A DNA stretch of 64,000 nt from Janthinobacterium sp. BJB426 (GTDB taxonomy: Bacteria; Pseudomonadota; Gammaproteobacteria; Burkholderiales; Burkholderiaceae_D). A program made the translations under genes and the position numbers. The notes below the pieces were generated by a model. It had not been told where the DNA came from and did no database searches. It was given only the letters and a program-made list of their open reading frames with translations. Below are positions 1-7,957 of this stretch, piece after piece. Within the stretch, counting starts at the first letter, position 1. Every line of letters starts with the position of its first letter. The stretch is from the NCBI RefSeq assembly GCF_002735705.1, contig NZ_PDZL01000002.1, positions 434,001-498,000 of the forward strand, in the 5' to 3' direction.

Positions 1-244
1 CTTTTCCGCCGGCCTGGATGCGCAGCACGTCCACCAGCGGCAGGCTGATACGCAGCTGCATGCCCGTGTCGCTGCGCAGATCCCAGCCCAGTGCCTCGCC
101 CTTGGCCACGTCGGCCGCATGCACGGCACTCACGCTGGCCAGGTTGCCGAGAGGCGCGGCCTGCAAGCTTTGCGCAGACAAGGTGGCAAGGGCGGCGAGG
201 ACACAGGCGGCAAGGACGCGGCGGGGAAGCGGGAGAGGTTTCAT
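1..244 (-). CDS. N-terminal fragment of an exported protein, possibly a GH31-type glycosidase
   Basis: The minus strand opens with an ATG at 244 and stays open to the window edge, giving about 81 residues of an incomplete protein. The start MKPLPLPRR followed by a hydrophobic stretch ending in SLQAAP is a clear Sec signal peptide, so the product is exported. The mature start contains WDLRSDTGMQLRISLPLVD and VLRIQAGGK, which resembles the N-terminal beta domain that precedes the barrel in GH31 alpha-glucosidases; that family call is tentative because the catalytic domain is outside the window. The gene is divergent from the amino-sugar operon starting at 589, so a shared control region and a role in releasing sugars are plausible but unproven. 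Confidence 0.55.
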   Translation of the reverse strand, partial: MKPLPLPRRVLAACVLAALATLSAQSLQAAPLGNLASVSAVHAADVAKGEALGWDLRSDTGMQLRISLPLVDVLRIQAGGK

Positions 245-392
245 CTATCGGCTTTCAGAAGTGATTCGATGAAATACTTTAAGAAGAAAAATAAATATCG
301 TCAATCAAAAGAAAGTTAAAGCGGTAATTTATTAATAAAATGCCCAGAATTGGCGCATTTTTCTTACGTTTCACCAAAATGTCACAAAACAT

Positions 393-541
393 ACTTTCGT
401 TATCGTGGCATTTCAGCGACAAGCCGCGCCGCCACGGGCTTTTACGCTGCACCGCAGCACGCTTCGATGCCTTTAAAACGACATTATTTCGCAAGACAGA
501 AAACTATTTACTTTCGTTTTGCTTTCGTATTTGACTTTTCG
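393..541 (+). promoter_or_regulatory. Candidate AgaR operator region upstream of the amino-sugar operon
   Basis: The 344-bp gap between the divergent genes (245-588) is much more AT-rich than its surroundings. ACTTTCGTT occurs at 393-401 and 510-518, and GCTTTCGTA follows at 521-529, exactly 11 bp (one helical turn) after the second copy; a weaker ACTTTTCG lies at 534-541. This TTTCGTTTT-type pattern resembles the TTTC-rich operators described for E. coli AgaR, and an AgaR-like gene lies in the operon. I see no convincing -35/-10 pair and only a weak Shine-Dalgarno sequence (GAG at 581-583) before agaS. The operator role is inference. Confidence 0.4.
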
Positions 542-588
542 AAATTTAGTATTTATGCTTTCTCCAACAAACACTTTACTGAGCTCTC

Positions 589-1725
589 ATGACTACCCTT
601 CTTCAGCGTGACATTCAAACCTGGCGCGACATCGGCGGCCTGCACACGGCCGAGGAAATCGCCCACCAGCCGGCCATCTGGCGCGCGCTGGCCAGCATTT
701 TGCGCAATGAACAAGCAGCCCTGGCCGCCTTCCTCGGCGACGCACTGTCGAATCCGCAGCAACGCGTCATCCTGACGGGCGCCGGCAGCTCGGCGTATGT
801 GGGCGAGATCGTCGTCGATACCCTGAATGCGGCCTGGCCGGCGCAAATCCGCGCCATCGCCACCACAACCTTGCTGACGCACCATGAGCTGTACCTGGAA
901 GCGGACGCGCCCACCCTGCTCGTCTCGTTTGCCCGCAGCGGCGACAGCCCGGAAAGCCTGGCGGCAGTAGAACTGCTGCGCCAGGTCGTGCCCGGCGCGC
1001 GCTTCCTGAACATCACCTGCAACGCGGACGGCAAGCTGGCGCGCCAGGGCGCCAACGACAGCAATACGTATAACCTGCTGATGCCGGAAGGCAGCTGCGA
1101 CCGCGGCTTCGCCATGACCAGCAGTTTCAGCAGCATGCTGCTGGCGGCCCTGTCGGTGCTGGGCAAGGACACGGATCTGACTCGCCTGGAGACCATGGCC
1201 GGCCTCGGCGAGCAAGCCTTGCGCGACTGGTCGGCGCCCGTGGCGGACCTGGGATCAACGCCCGTGCAACGCGTCGTCTACCTGGGCAGCGGTCCGCTGG
1301 AAGCGCTGGCCAAGGAAGCGGCATTGAAGATCCTGGAATTGACGGGCGGCCGGGTGATGGCGATGGCGAATACGCCGCTGGGCTTCCGCCACGGCCCGAA
1401 ATCGGCCGTCACCACGGAATCGCTGGTAATCCTGCTGCGCAGCAGCAAGCCCCTGGCGCGCCAGTATGAAGACGACCTATTGAAAGAGCTGCAGCGCGAC
1501 AGCGTGGCGCAGCGCTGCCTGACGGTGGGCATCGGCAGCGACCTGTCGGCCGATGCGCCGGCCTGGCCCGACGCCTGGCTGGCTCCGCTGTGGCTGCTGA
1601 TGGCGCAGCAATATGCGCTGCACCAGTCCGCGCTGCTGCAACTGCGCCCCGACAATCCATTCGCCGGCGGCATCGTCAACCGTGTCGTGCAGGGCGTCAC
1701 CATCTATGGCCATGACCAATTCTAA
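589..1725 (+). CDS. agaS: AgaS-type galactosamine-6-phosphate deaminase/isomerase (double SIS domain)
   Basis: This 378-residue cytoplasmic protein has two sugar-isomerase (SIS) domains. The first carries GAGSSAYVG near residue 63 and SFARSGDSPES; the second begins around residue 225 with VYLGSGPLEALAKEAALKILE and contains TPLGFRHGPKSAV, a signature of the AgaS group. AgaS enzymes convert galactosamine-6-phosphate to tagatose-6-phosphate plus ammonia; a glucosamine-6-phosphate deaminase role is the main alternative. Length matches the family (about 380). It is the first gene of the operon and its last 14 bases overlap the start of the kinase gene, so the two are probably translationally coupled. 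The ATG at 589 is preceded by only a weak ribosome site. Confidence 0.88.
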   Translation: MTTLLQRDIQTWRDIGGLHTAEEIAHQPAIWRALASILRNEQAALAAFLGDALSNPQQRVILTGAGSSAYVGEIVVDTLNAAWPAQIRAIATTTLLTHHELYLEADAPTLLVSFARSGDSPESLAAVELLRQVVPGARFLNITCNADGKLARQGANDSNTYNLLMPEGSCDRGFAMTSSFSSMLLAALSVLGKDTDLTRLETMAGLGEQALRDWSAPVADLGSTPVQRVVYLGSGPLEALAKEAALKILELTGGRVMAMANTPLGFRHGPKSAVTTESLVILLRSSKPLARQYEDDLLKELQRDSVAQRCLTVGIGSDLSADAPAWPDAWLAPLWLLMAQQYALHQSALLQLRPDNPFAGGIVNRVVQGVTIYGHDQF

Positions 1726-2665
1726 TCACACCGCCGGTTACCACGGCATCGACATCGGCGGCAGCAAGATGGAGCTGGTCGCCTTTGCCGACCACGATGG
1801 CGCGCTGGCGGAAGTGTTCCGCGAACGGGTAGCCACGCCGGGCGACGATTTTGCCGCCTTCGTGCAAGCCATCGTCGACCTGGTGGCGCGCGGCGACGCC
1901 GCTCTGGGCACGACGGCGCCCGTCGGCATCGGCTTGCCCGGCGTGATCGACAGCGCCACTGACCGCCAGCTCAGCTCCAACGTGCCAGCCCTGAACGGCC
2001 GCCTGGTGGCGCAAACCCTGCAGCAGGCCTTGCAACGTCCTGTCGCCATCGGCAACGATTGCCAGTGCTTCGCCCTGTCGGAAGCGCAGGGCGGCGCGGC
2101 CGACAATGCCGCCAGCATGTTCGGCGCCATTCTCGGCACGGGCGCAGGCGGCGGCTATTGCGTGGGCGGCCAGCTGCTGCGCGGCTTTAACGGCGTGGCC
2201 GGCGAATGGGGCCACTGGAGCCTGCCCGCCACCCTGCTGGCGCAGCACGGCCTGGCCGATTACCCCTGCCCGTGCGGCAAGGCGGGCTGCCTGGAACGCT
2301 ATGTCTCCGGCCCTGCCATGCGCAAAATCCACACCCACTTTGGCGGCGACGGCGCGGAGCCTTTGGCCATCGTGGCGCGCGCCAACATGGGCGACGCCGT
2401 GGCCCAGCGCACGGTGGCCGTGCACCTCGACGTGCTGGGCCACGCGCTGGCCGGCCTGGTGCTGGCCTACGACCCGCACGTCATCGTGCTCGGCGGCGGC
2501 TTGTCCAAGCTGCCGCACCTGTACGACAAGCTGCCGGCCGCCGTCAAGCGCCATCTGTTCCCCGGCGTGCACGTGCCGCCGATACTGCCGCCCCGCTTTG
2601 GCGACGCCGGCGGCGCGCGCGGCGCGGCTCTTTTGATACGACAACATACAAAGGCGTCAACATGA
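1712..2665 (+). CDS. agaK: ROK-family amino-sugar kinase (probable N-acetylgalactosamine kinase)
   Basis: The protein has 317 residues from the ATG at 1712; the reading frame is open further upstream but that part lies within agaS. It shows the ROK pattern: DIGGSK phosphate loop near residue 15, GNDCQCFALSE, the GTGAGGG nucleotide loop, EWGHW, and the zinc-binding CPCGKAGCLE around residue 185. ROK kinases phosphorylate hexoses such as N-acetylglucosamine with ATP. Its place between agaS and agaZ and next to a permease rather than PTS genes points to phosphorylation of imported N-acetylgalactosamine, as known for AgaK of Shewanella. Substrate choice between GalNAc and GlcNAc cannot be read from the sequence. 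It overlaps agaS by 14 bases and agaZ by 4. Confidence 0.85.
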   Translation: MTNSNHTAGYHGIDIGGSKMELVAFADHDGALAEVFRERVATPGDDFAAFVQAIVDLVARGDAALGTTAPVGIGLPGVIDSATDRQLSSNVPALNGRLVAQTLQQALQRPVAIGNDCQCFALSEAQGGAADNAASMFGAILGTGAGGGYCVGGQLLRGFNGVAGEWGHWSLPATLLAQHGLADYPCPCGKAGCLERYVSGPAMRKIHTHFGGDGAEPLAIVARANMGDAVAQRTVAVHLDVLGHALAGLVLAYDPHVIVLGGGLSKLPHLYDKLPAAVKRHLFPGVHVPPILPPRFGDAGGARGAALLIRQHTKAST

Positions 2666-4008
2666 TGAAGCAAGCGGAAAACCCGACTTTTACCCTGTCC
2701 CCGATCCAGCAAGTGATCAAGGCGCACCGCCGCGGCGAGCGCGTGGGACTGTACGCCGTCTGCTGCAGCCACCCGAGCGTGCTGCGCGCCGCCATGCGCG
2801 TGGCCAGTGAATACGACACTGTGCTGCTGGTCGAGGCGACGTCGAACCAGGTCGACCAGTTCGGCGGCTACACGGGCATGACCCCGGCCGTTTTCCGCGA
2901 CACCATGCTGGCACTGGCCCGCGAACAGGGTTTCCCCGCCAGCCGCCTCGTACTGGGCGGCGACCATCTGGGCCCGAACGCCTGGCAGCACCTCGATGCG
3001 GCCACCGCCATGGACCACGCCGAAACCCTGATCGCCGCGTATGCGGCCGCCGGCTTCCATAAAATCCACCTCGATTGCAGCATGCGCTGTGCCGACGACC
3101 CTTTGCAACTCGACGATGAAACCGTGGCCGCCCGTTCGGCGCGCCTGTGCATCGTCGCCGAAGCGGCGGCGGCCGCCGCCGGATTCGCGCCGCCCGTCTA
3201 CGTGATCGGTACGGAAGTGCCGGTTCCCGGCGGCGAAGCGTCGCTGGCGCAGGCCGGCGCCGTCACCAGCCCGCAAGCGGCGCGCCGCACGCTCGACGTG
3301 CACCGCCGCGCCTTCCTCGATAACGAGCTGCATGGCGCCTGGCGCCGCGTCATCGCCATGGTGGTGCAGCCGGGCGTCGATTTCGACCAGAGCAGCATCC
3401 AGCATTACGACGCGGACGCCGCCACCGAGCTGTCGGCCTTTGTCGCCGAGCAGCCTGGCCTCGTGTTCGAAGCCCATTCCACCGACTACCAGCGCGAGTC
3501 CGCCCTGCACGCCATGGTGCGCGACCATTTCGCCATCCTGAAAGTGGGCCCTGCCGCCACCTTCGCCCTGCGCGAAGCGCTGTTCGCGCTGTGCCAGATC
3601 GAGGAAGAACTGCTGCCGGCGCACGCCACCTCGCAACTGATGCAGGTGCTCGACGACGTGATGGTGTCCAAGCCGAAGAACTGGATCAAGCATTACCTGG
3701 GCACGCCGGGCGAGCAGCGATTGATGCGCCGCTACGGCTTGAGCGACCGTTGCCGCTATTACTGGGGCGAACCGGAAGTGGCGGCCGCCGTTGGCAAGCT
3801 GCTGGCCAACCTGGACACCGTGGCGATTCCGCTGCCGCTGCTGAGCCAGCATTTGCCGGAGCAGTACCTGGCCGTGGTGCAGGGCAGCCTGCCAGCGCAG
3901 GCGCCGGCCTTGATCGAGCACAAGATCGGCAGCTTGCTGGCGCAATATGCGCGCGCCTGCAACCGCAATGCGGCAGTCCCCGTCATTGCCGAAGCGGCAA
4001 TCTGTTAA
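2662..4008 (+). CDS. agaZ: GatZ/KbaZ-family protein (tagatose-bisphosphate aldolase non-catalytic subunit type)
   Basis: This 448-residue protein belongs to the GatZ/KbaZ/AgaZ family. Typical segments are GLYAVCCSHPSVLRAA, LLVEATSNQVDQFGGYTGM, GGDHLGPNAW, HLDCSMRCADDP, VIGTEVPVPGGE and LVFEAHSTDYQ. Family members have a TIM-barrel-like fold and act with a GatY/KbaY class II aldolase on tagatose-1,6-bisphosphate, as a stabilising subunit; some were also proposed as tagatose-6-phosphate kinases. The start is chosen at 2662 because it makes an ATGA overlap with the kinase stop and has AAAGG at 2650-2654 upstream; a second ATG follows at 2665. No GatY/KbaY partner gene is present in this window. 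Confidence 0.85.
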   Translation: MMKQAENPTFTLSPIQQVIKAHRRGERVGLYAVCCSHPSVLRAAMRVASEYDTVLLVEATSNQVDQFGGYTGMTPAVFRDTMLALAREQGFPASRLVLGGDHLGPNAWQHLDAATAMDHAETLIAAYAAAGFHKIHLDCSMRCADDPLQLDDETVAARSARLCIVAEAAAAAAGFAPPVYVIGTEVPVPGGEASLAQAGAVTSPQAARRTLDVHRRAFLDNELHGAWRRVIAMVVQPGVDFDQSSIQHYDADAATELSAFVAEQPGLVFEAHSTDYQRESALHAMVRDHFAILKVGPAATFALREALFALCQIEEELLPAHATSQLMQVLDDVMVSKPKNWIKHYLGTPGEQRLMRRYGLSDRCRYYWGEPEVAAAVGKLLANLDTVAIPLPLLSQHLPEQYLAVVQGSLPAQAPALIEHKIGSLLAQYARACNRNAAVPVIAEAAIC

Positions 4009-4043
4009 GCTCGGTATTTTCATTTTTTACTGAGCCCGCCACC

Positions 4044-4811
4044 ATGCGAAATACCAGCCAACGCCGTGAATCCATCCTCCAAATGCTTGCCCAGCAGGGC
4101 TCGGTGCAGGTGACCGATCTGGTGGAAAAACTCGGCGTGTCCGCGGTCACCATCCGCAGCGACTTGAATGCGCTGGAAGCGCAAGGCATGGCCACGCGCA
4201 GCCACGGTGGCGCGACCCTGACGCGCACGCCGCCGCCTGAACACACGATACGCCAGAAGGACGCCATCAACCACGAGCAGAAGGAGCGCATCGGCGCCTA
4301 TGCTGCGCGGCTGGTGGAACCGGGCGACAACATCATCATCGACTCGGGCACCACCACCATCTCGCTGGCGCGCCATTTGCGCGACGCGACCGGCGTGACG
4401 GTGGCGACTAATGGCCTGAACATCGCGTGGGAACTGGCCGACGCGCCCGGCGTGGACCTGATCCTCACGGGCGGCCTGCTGCGCAAGCAGTCGCTGTCGA
4501 TCCAGGGTAGCCAGGCGGAAACCTGTTTGCAGGCGTACAGCTTCGACAAGCTGTTTCTGGGCGTGGATGGTTTCGACCTGCAGTTTGGCGTGACCACCCA
4601 CCACGAAGCGGAAGCAAGCCTGAACCACAAGATGGTGGAACGGGCCAAGAAAATCATCGTCCTCACGGACGCCTCCAAGTTCGGCCGCGTCAGCCTGCAC
4701 CGCATCGTGCAGCTGGACCGGGTCGATACCGTCATCACCGATGCCAGCATCAGCCAGGAGTACCGCGAAGGGCTGCAAAAGCTGGGCATCGAACTTTTTA
4801 TAGCGGAATAA
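4044..4811 (+). CDS. agaR: DeoR-family repressor, AgaR type
   Basis: This is a 255-residue DNA-binding regulator. An N-terminal DeoR winged helix-turn-helix spans about residues 5-58 (QRRESILQMLAQQGSV, then LGVSAVTIRSDLNALE). A DeoR effector domain of the ISOCOT sugar-phosphate-binding fold follows, with IDSGTTT, VATNGLNIA, LTGGLLRKQSLS, LGVDGFD and VLTDASKFGR. These regulators usually repress the operon and release DNA on binding a phosphorylated sugar. It lies 35 bp after agaZ and 3 bp before the deacetylase gene, inside the operon it probably controls. Its likely sites are the TTTCGTT repeats at 393-541. AgaR rather than NagR is favoured by the AgaS/AgaZ context. Confidence 0.85.
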   Translation: MRNTSQRRESILQMLAQQGSVQVTDLVEKLGVSAVTIRSDLNALEAQGMATRSHGGATLTRTPPPEHTIRQKDAINHEQKERIGAYAARLVEPGDNIIIDSGTTTISLARHLRDATGVTVATNGLNIAWELADAPGVDLILTGGLLRKQSLSIQGSQAETCLQAYSFDKLFLGVDGFDLQFGVTTHHEAEASLNHKMVERAKKIIVLTDASKFGRVSLHRIVQLDRVDTVITDASISQEYREGLQKLGIELFIAE

Positions 4812-4814
4812 CAC

Positions 4815-5909
4815 ATGCTGAGCGGCAGAATCCTTACCCCATCTGGCTGGATCACGGGCACCATTACCTTTGACCAGCGCATCGTCCAGATACAAGAAGA
4901 CCCTGCCGCCGACAGCGCGCTGACCATTTTGCCCGGCTTCATCGACCTGCACGTGCATGGCGCGGCCGGCGTCGACATCATGGAAGGCGACGACGCGGGC
5001 GCCACCGTAGCGCAGGTGCATGCGCGCCATGGCACCACGGCCCTGCTGGGCACCACCCTGACGGCGAAAGAGCCGTCGATCCTGCACGCCCTGCAAGGCC
5101 TGGCCGGCGTCATCGCCGAGCGCCCGGCAAACGGCGCGCGCATGCTGGGTGTGCACCTGGAAGGCCCGTTTTTGAACCTGCACCGCCTGGGCGCGCAGCC
5201 GCCCGACGTGGTGCAGGCAAGCCTGGCGCTGGTGCAGCGCTTTCACGCCATCGCCCCCATCAAGGTGCTCACCATGGCGCCGGAAATCCCCGGCCACCTG
5301 GAACTGATCCCGCAACTGGCGGCGATGGGCATCCGCGTGCAGATCGGCCACAGCGCCGGCACGTATGACGAAGGCGTGGCGGCGCTGAACGCCGGCGTCT
5401 CCGGTTTTACCCACCTGTACAACGGCATGACGGGCATGACGCATTACGACCCGGGCATGGTGGGCGCGGCGCTGGCGCATGCCGAATACGCGGAAATCAT
5501 CCCCGACCTGCAGCACGTGGCCAAGGGCGCCCTGCGCGCGGCCCTGCGCGCCATCCCGCGCCTGTACGGCGTGACGGACGCCACCTCGGCCACCGGCATG
5601 CCGGACGGCGAATACGGCCTGGGCACGCAGCGCGTCTACAAATGCCTGGGCTGCGTGCGCCTGGCAACAGGTTCCTTGGCCGGCAGCGTGCTGACCATGG
5701 ACCAGGCCCTGCGCAATTTCGTCGAGCTGGGCCTGGACCTGGCCGACGCCTCGAACCGCTTGTCGCTGTACCCGGCCGACTACCTGGGCGAATCCGAACG
5801 GGGCCGCCTGGCACCGGGCGCCTGGGCCGATATCGTCGTCCTCGATTCCACACTACAGCCAGTGTCCGTCTTCGTCGAAGGCGCGGCCATCGATCTTTCC
5901 ACCCGCTAG
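4815..5909 (+). CDS. agaA: N-acetyl-hexosamine-6-phosphate deacetylase (AgaA/NagA family)
   Basis: The 364-residue enzyme is an amidohydrolase of the NagA family that removes acetate from N-acetylgalactosamine-6-phosphate (or the GlcNAc form) in the cytoplasm. Visible motifs are PGFIDLHVHG (metal ligands at residues 46-48), GVHLEGPFLN with the metal-binding Glu, QIGHSAGT, THLYNGMTGM and GVTDATSATGMPDG with the catalytic Asp. The C-terminus GRLAPGAWADIVVLD is the usual amidohydrolase ending. The product of this step is the substrate of AgaS, so the operon encodes kinase, deacetylase and deaminase in one unit. It starts 3 bp after agaR. Confidence 0.88.
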   Translation: MLSGRILTPSGWITGTITFDQRIVQIQEDPAADSALTILPGFIDLHVHGAAGVDIMEGDDAGATVAQVHARHGTTALLGTTLTAKEPSILHALQGLAGVIAERPANGARMLGVHLEGPFLNLHRLGAQPPDVVQASLALVQRFHAIAPIKVLTMAPEIPGHLELIPQLAAMGIRVQIGHSAGTYDEGVAALNAGVSGFTHLYNGMTGMTHYDPGMVGAALAHAEYAEIIPDLQHVAKGALRAALRAIPRLYGVTDATSATGMPDGEYGLGTQRVYKCLGCVRLATGSLAGSVLTMDQALRNFVELGLDLADASNRLSLYPADYLGESERGRLAPGAWADIVVLDSTLQPVSVFVEGAAIDLSTR

Positions 5910-5959
5910 ATTCAGCCTCCAGATCCATCCCCCAACCTCAACCCCGTCCCGGAGTTTTC

Positions 5960-7747
5960 ATGCACGACACGTCACACAAGGCCCCCGTGTGGGCCATGCG
6001 CTACCTGCTATTTATTGCCGGCATGGGGGGATTGCTGTACGGCATAGACATCGGCATCATCGCCGGCGCCCTGCCCTACCTGGAATCGACGGCCTCGGTG
6101 GCCTGGAAACTGACGGCCCAACAGCTGAGCTTTATCGTCGCCGCCGTGCTCCTGGGTTCAGTCCTCTCGTCGCTGTTCGCCGGCGCCCTGGCCGACCTGC
6201 TGGGCCGGCGCTGGGTGATGTTCCTGGCCGGCGCCCTGTTCAGCGCCAGCATCCCGCTGATCGCCCTGGCCGACGGCTACACGCCGCTGCTGCTGGGCCG
6301 CCTGCTGCAAGGCATCAGCGGCGGCTTGATCGGCGTCGTCGTGCCCCTGTACCTGGCCGAATGCCTGCCCGCGCAACAGCGTGGACGCGGTGCCGCCCTG
6401 TTCCAGCTGCTGCTGACCATCGGCCTGGTGGCCGCTGCCCTGATCGGCCTGCTGCAGGCGCAGACGGTGGAAACGGCCACGCAGGCGGCGCAAGCCTTGC
6501 CGGAAGCGGGCCGCATCGCCGCCATCTTCACGGCCAAGGACCACGCCTGGCGCAGCATCTTCTGGGTCTGCCTGACGCCGGGCCTCGTATTTACCATCGG
6601 CGCCCTGCTGCTGGCCGAATCGCCGCGCTGGCTGGCGCAACGGGGCCGCATCGAGCAGGCGCGCCAGTCGCTGCTGCGCACGCGCTTGCCAGCCGCCGCC
6701 GACATCGAACTGCGCGAGATGCAGGACACGCCGGAGAATACGGCCAAGGCCAGCGGCAAGGCCAGGGATCCGCTGCTGAGCCGCCGCTACGTGCTGCCCT
6801 TCCTGCTGGCCTGCCTGATCCTCGCCTGCACGCAGGCGACGGGCATCAATTCCATCCTCGCCTATGTCGTCAATATCCTCAACCAGGCGGGCCTGTCGGG
6901 CGCCTCGGCCAATATGGCCGACGTGTTATTGAAAGTACTGAACGCCGTGATGACGGTGGTGGCCGTGCTGCTGGTGGACCGCAAGGGCCGCAAGTTCCTG
7001 CTGATGCTGGGCACGGGCGGTATCGTCGTCTCGCTGCTGGCGGCCGGCCTGCTGTTCCGCGGCGCCGAAGCGCACCTGGCCGACGTGCGCCCCGCCATCG
7101 CGGCGCAAGTGCAAGCGGACAGCCTGTCCTTGCACCTCGATGCGGCTACCTTGACAGCGCTGGGCGCGGCGGCCGACGGCACGCCGCAACAGCTGACCAT
7201 CGCCTACGCCTACGGCCCGTTCACCAACGTGAAAAGCCTGCGCAGCGACGATCCCGTGCTGCGCCAGGTGTCCATCGCCCGCGACGACGCCGTGCAGACC
7301 GACAGCGTGATCGGCGTGTTCTTCCGCAAGCTGCACCTGAACCCCTTCGCCGACCCGGCCGCCGGACGCGAAGCGCCGCTGCGCATCGAGAAAGCCAGCC
7401 TGGGCCCCGTGCCTTCGTCCACGCACGGCTGGCTGGTGGCCATCGCCATCTGCGTGTTCGTTTCCAGCTTTGCCGTGGGACCGGGCGTGTGCGTGTGGCT
7501 GGCCCTGTCCGAGCTGATGCCGACGCGTATCCGTTCGAACGGCATGAGCATCGCCCTGCTGGTCAACCAGTTCGTCTCGACAGTGATCGCCGCCATCTTC
7601 CTGCCCACGGTGGGTTTGCACGGCTATTCGACCCTGTTCTTCTTTGGCGCCGGCTGCACGGTGCTGTACTTCCTGGCAGCAGCCTTCTTACTACCGGAAA
7701 CGAAGGGCAAGACTTTGGAAGAAATTGAAGCGCACTTTGCCAAGTAA
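5960..7747 (+). CDS. Sugar-porter MFS transporter with an unusual ~120-residue loop
   Basis: The 595-residue inner-membrane protein belongs to the sugar porter family of the major facilitator superfamily. It shows GIDIGIIAGALPYL in helix 1, DLLGRR after helix 2, GRLLQGISGG, ESPRWL before the central loop, DRKGRK after helix 8, and the C-terminal PETKGKTLEEIE signature. Typical members are 460-500 residues; here an extra segment of about 120 residues (roughly 370-488) sits between helices 9 and 10, predicted on the periplasmic side. Position at the end of the aga operon, 50 bp after agaA with GGAG at 5951-5954, suggests it imports the unphosphorylated amino sugar for the ROK kinase. Substrate specificity is inferred only from context. 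Confidence 0.85.
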   Translation: MHDTSHKAPVWAMRYLLFIAGMGGLLYGIDIGIIAGALPYLESTASVAWKLTAQQLSFIVAAVLLGSVLSSLFAGALADLLGRRWVMFLAGALFSASIPLIALADGYTPLLLGRLLQGISGGLIGVVVPLYLAECLPAQQRGRGAALFQLLLTIGLVAAALIGLLQAQTVETATQAAQALPEAGRIAAIFTAKDHAWRSIFWVCLTPGLVFTIGALLLAESPRWLAQRGRIEQARQSLLRTRLPAAADIELREMQDTPENTAKASGKARDPLLSRRYVLPFLLACLILACTQATGINSILAYVVNILNQAGLSGASANMADVLLKVLNAVMTVVAVLLVDRKGRKFLLMLGTGGIVVSLLAAGLLFRGAEAHLADVRPAIAAQVQADSLSLHLDAATLTALGAAADGTPQQLTIAYAYGPFTNVKSLRSDDPVLRQVSIARDDAVQTDSVIGVFFRKLHLNPFADPAAGREAPLRIEKASLGPVPSSTHGWLVAIAICVFVSSFAVGPGVCVWLALSELMPTRIRSNGMSIALLVNQFVSTVIAAIFLPTVGLHGYSTLFFFGAGCTVLYFLAAAFLLPETKGKTLEEIEAHFAK

Positions 7748-7780
7748 GCCAAAGTAACCAACGGTAGCAGTCTCCTTTCC

Positions 7781-7811
7781 AGCCCCGGCCCACATCCGGG
7801 GCTGTTTTTTT
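7781..7811 (+). terminator. Rho-independent terminator after the aga operon
   Basis: An 8-bp perfect GC-rich stem, AGCCCCGG at 7781-7788 and CCGGGGCT at 7796-7803, encloses a 7-base loop and is followed by GTTTTTTT (7804-7811). It lies 34 bp after the transporter stop codon and should end the operon transcript. Confidence 0.9.
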
Positions 7812-7957
7812 GCCTGCTGGACAAGCTGTCAGGGCTGACGCGCATGGCACCGTACGGTTTTCCTTCTGGAATCACGGGCGTGTGGGCTAGAATCTGGCTG
7901 CGTCGTGCTACTCACGAGGCGGCAATGGCGCCATGACAAAAACCACCAGGAGACACA

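Noticed and set aside
553-1215. Minus-strand open frames opposite agaS
   Set aside because: Shadow frames of the coding strand without ribosome sites or domain signatures.
2206-2661. Upstream extension of the agaZ frame
   Set aside because: The extension translates to low-complexity Arg/Pro/Gly sequence inside the kinase gene; the family start is at 2662.
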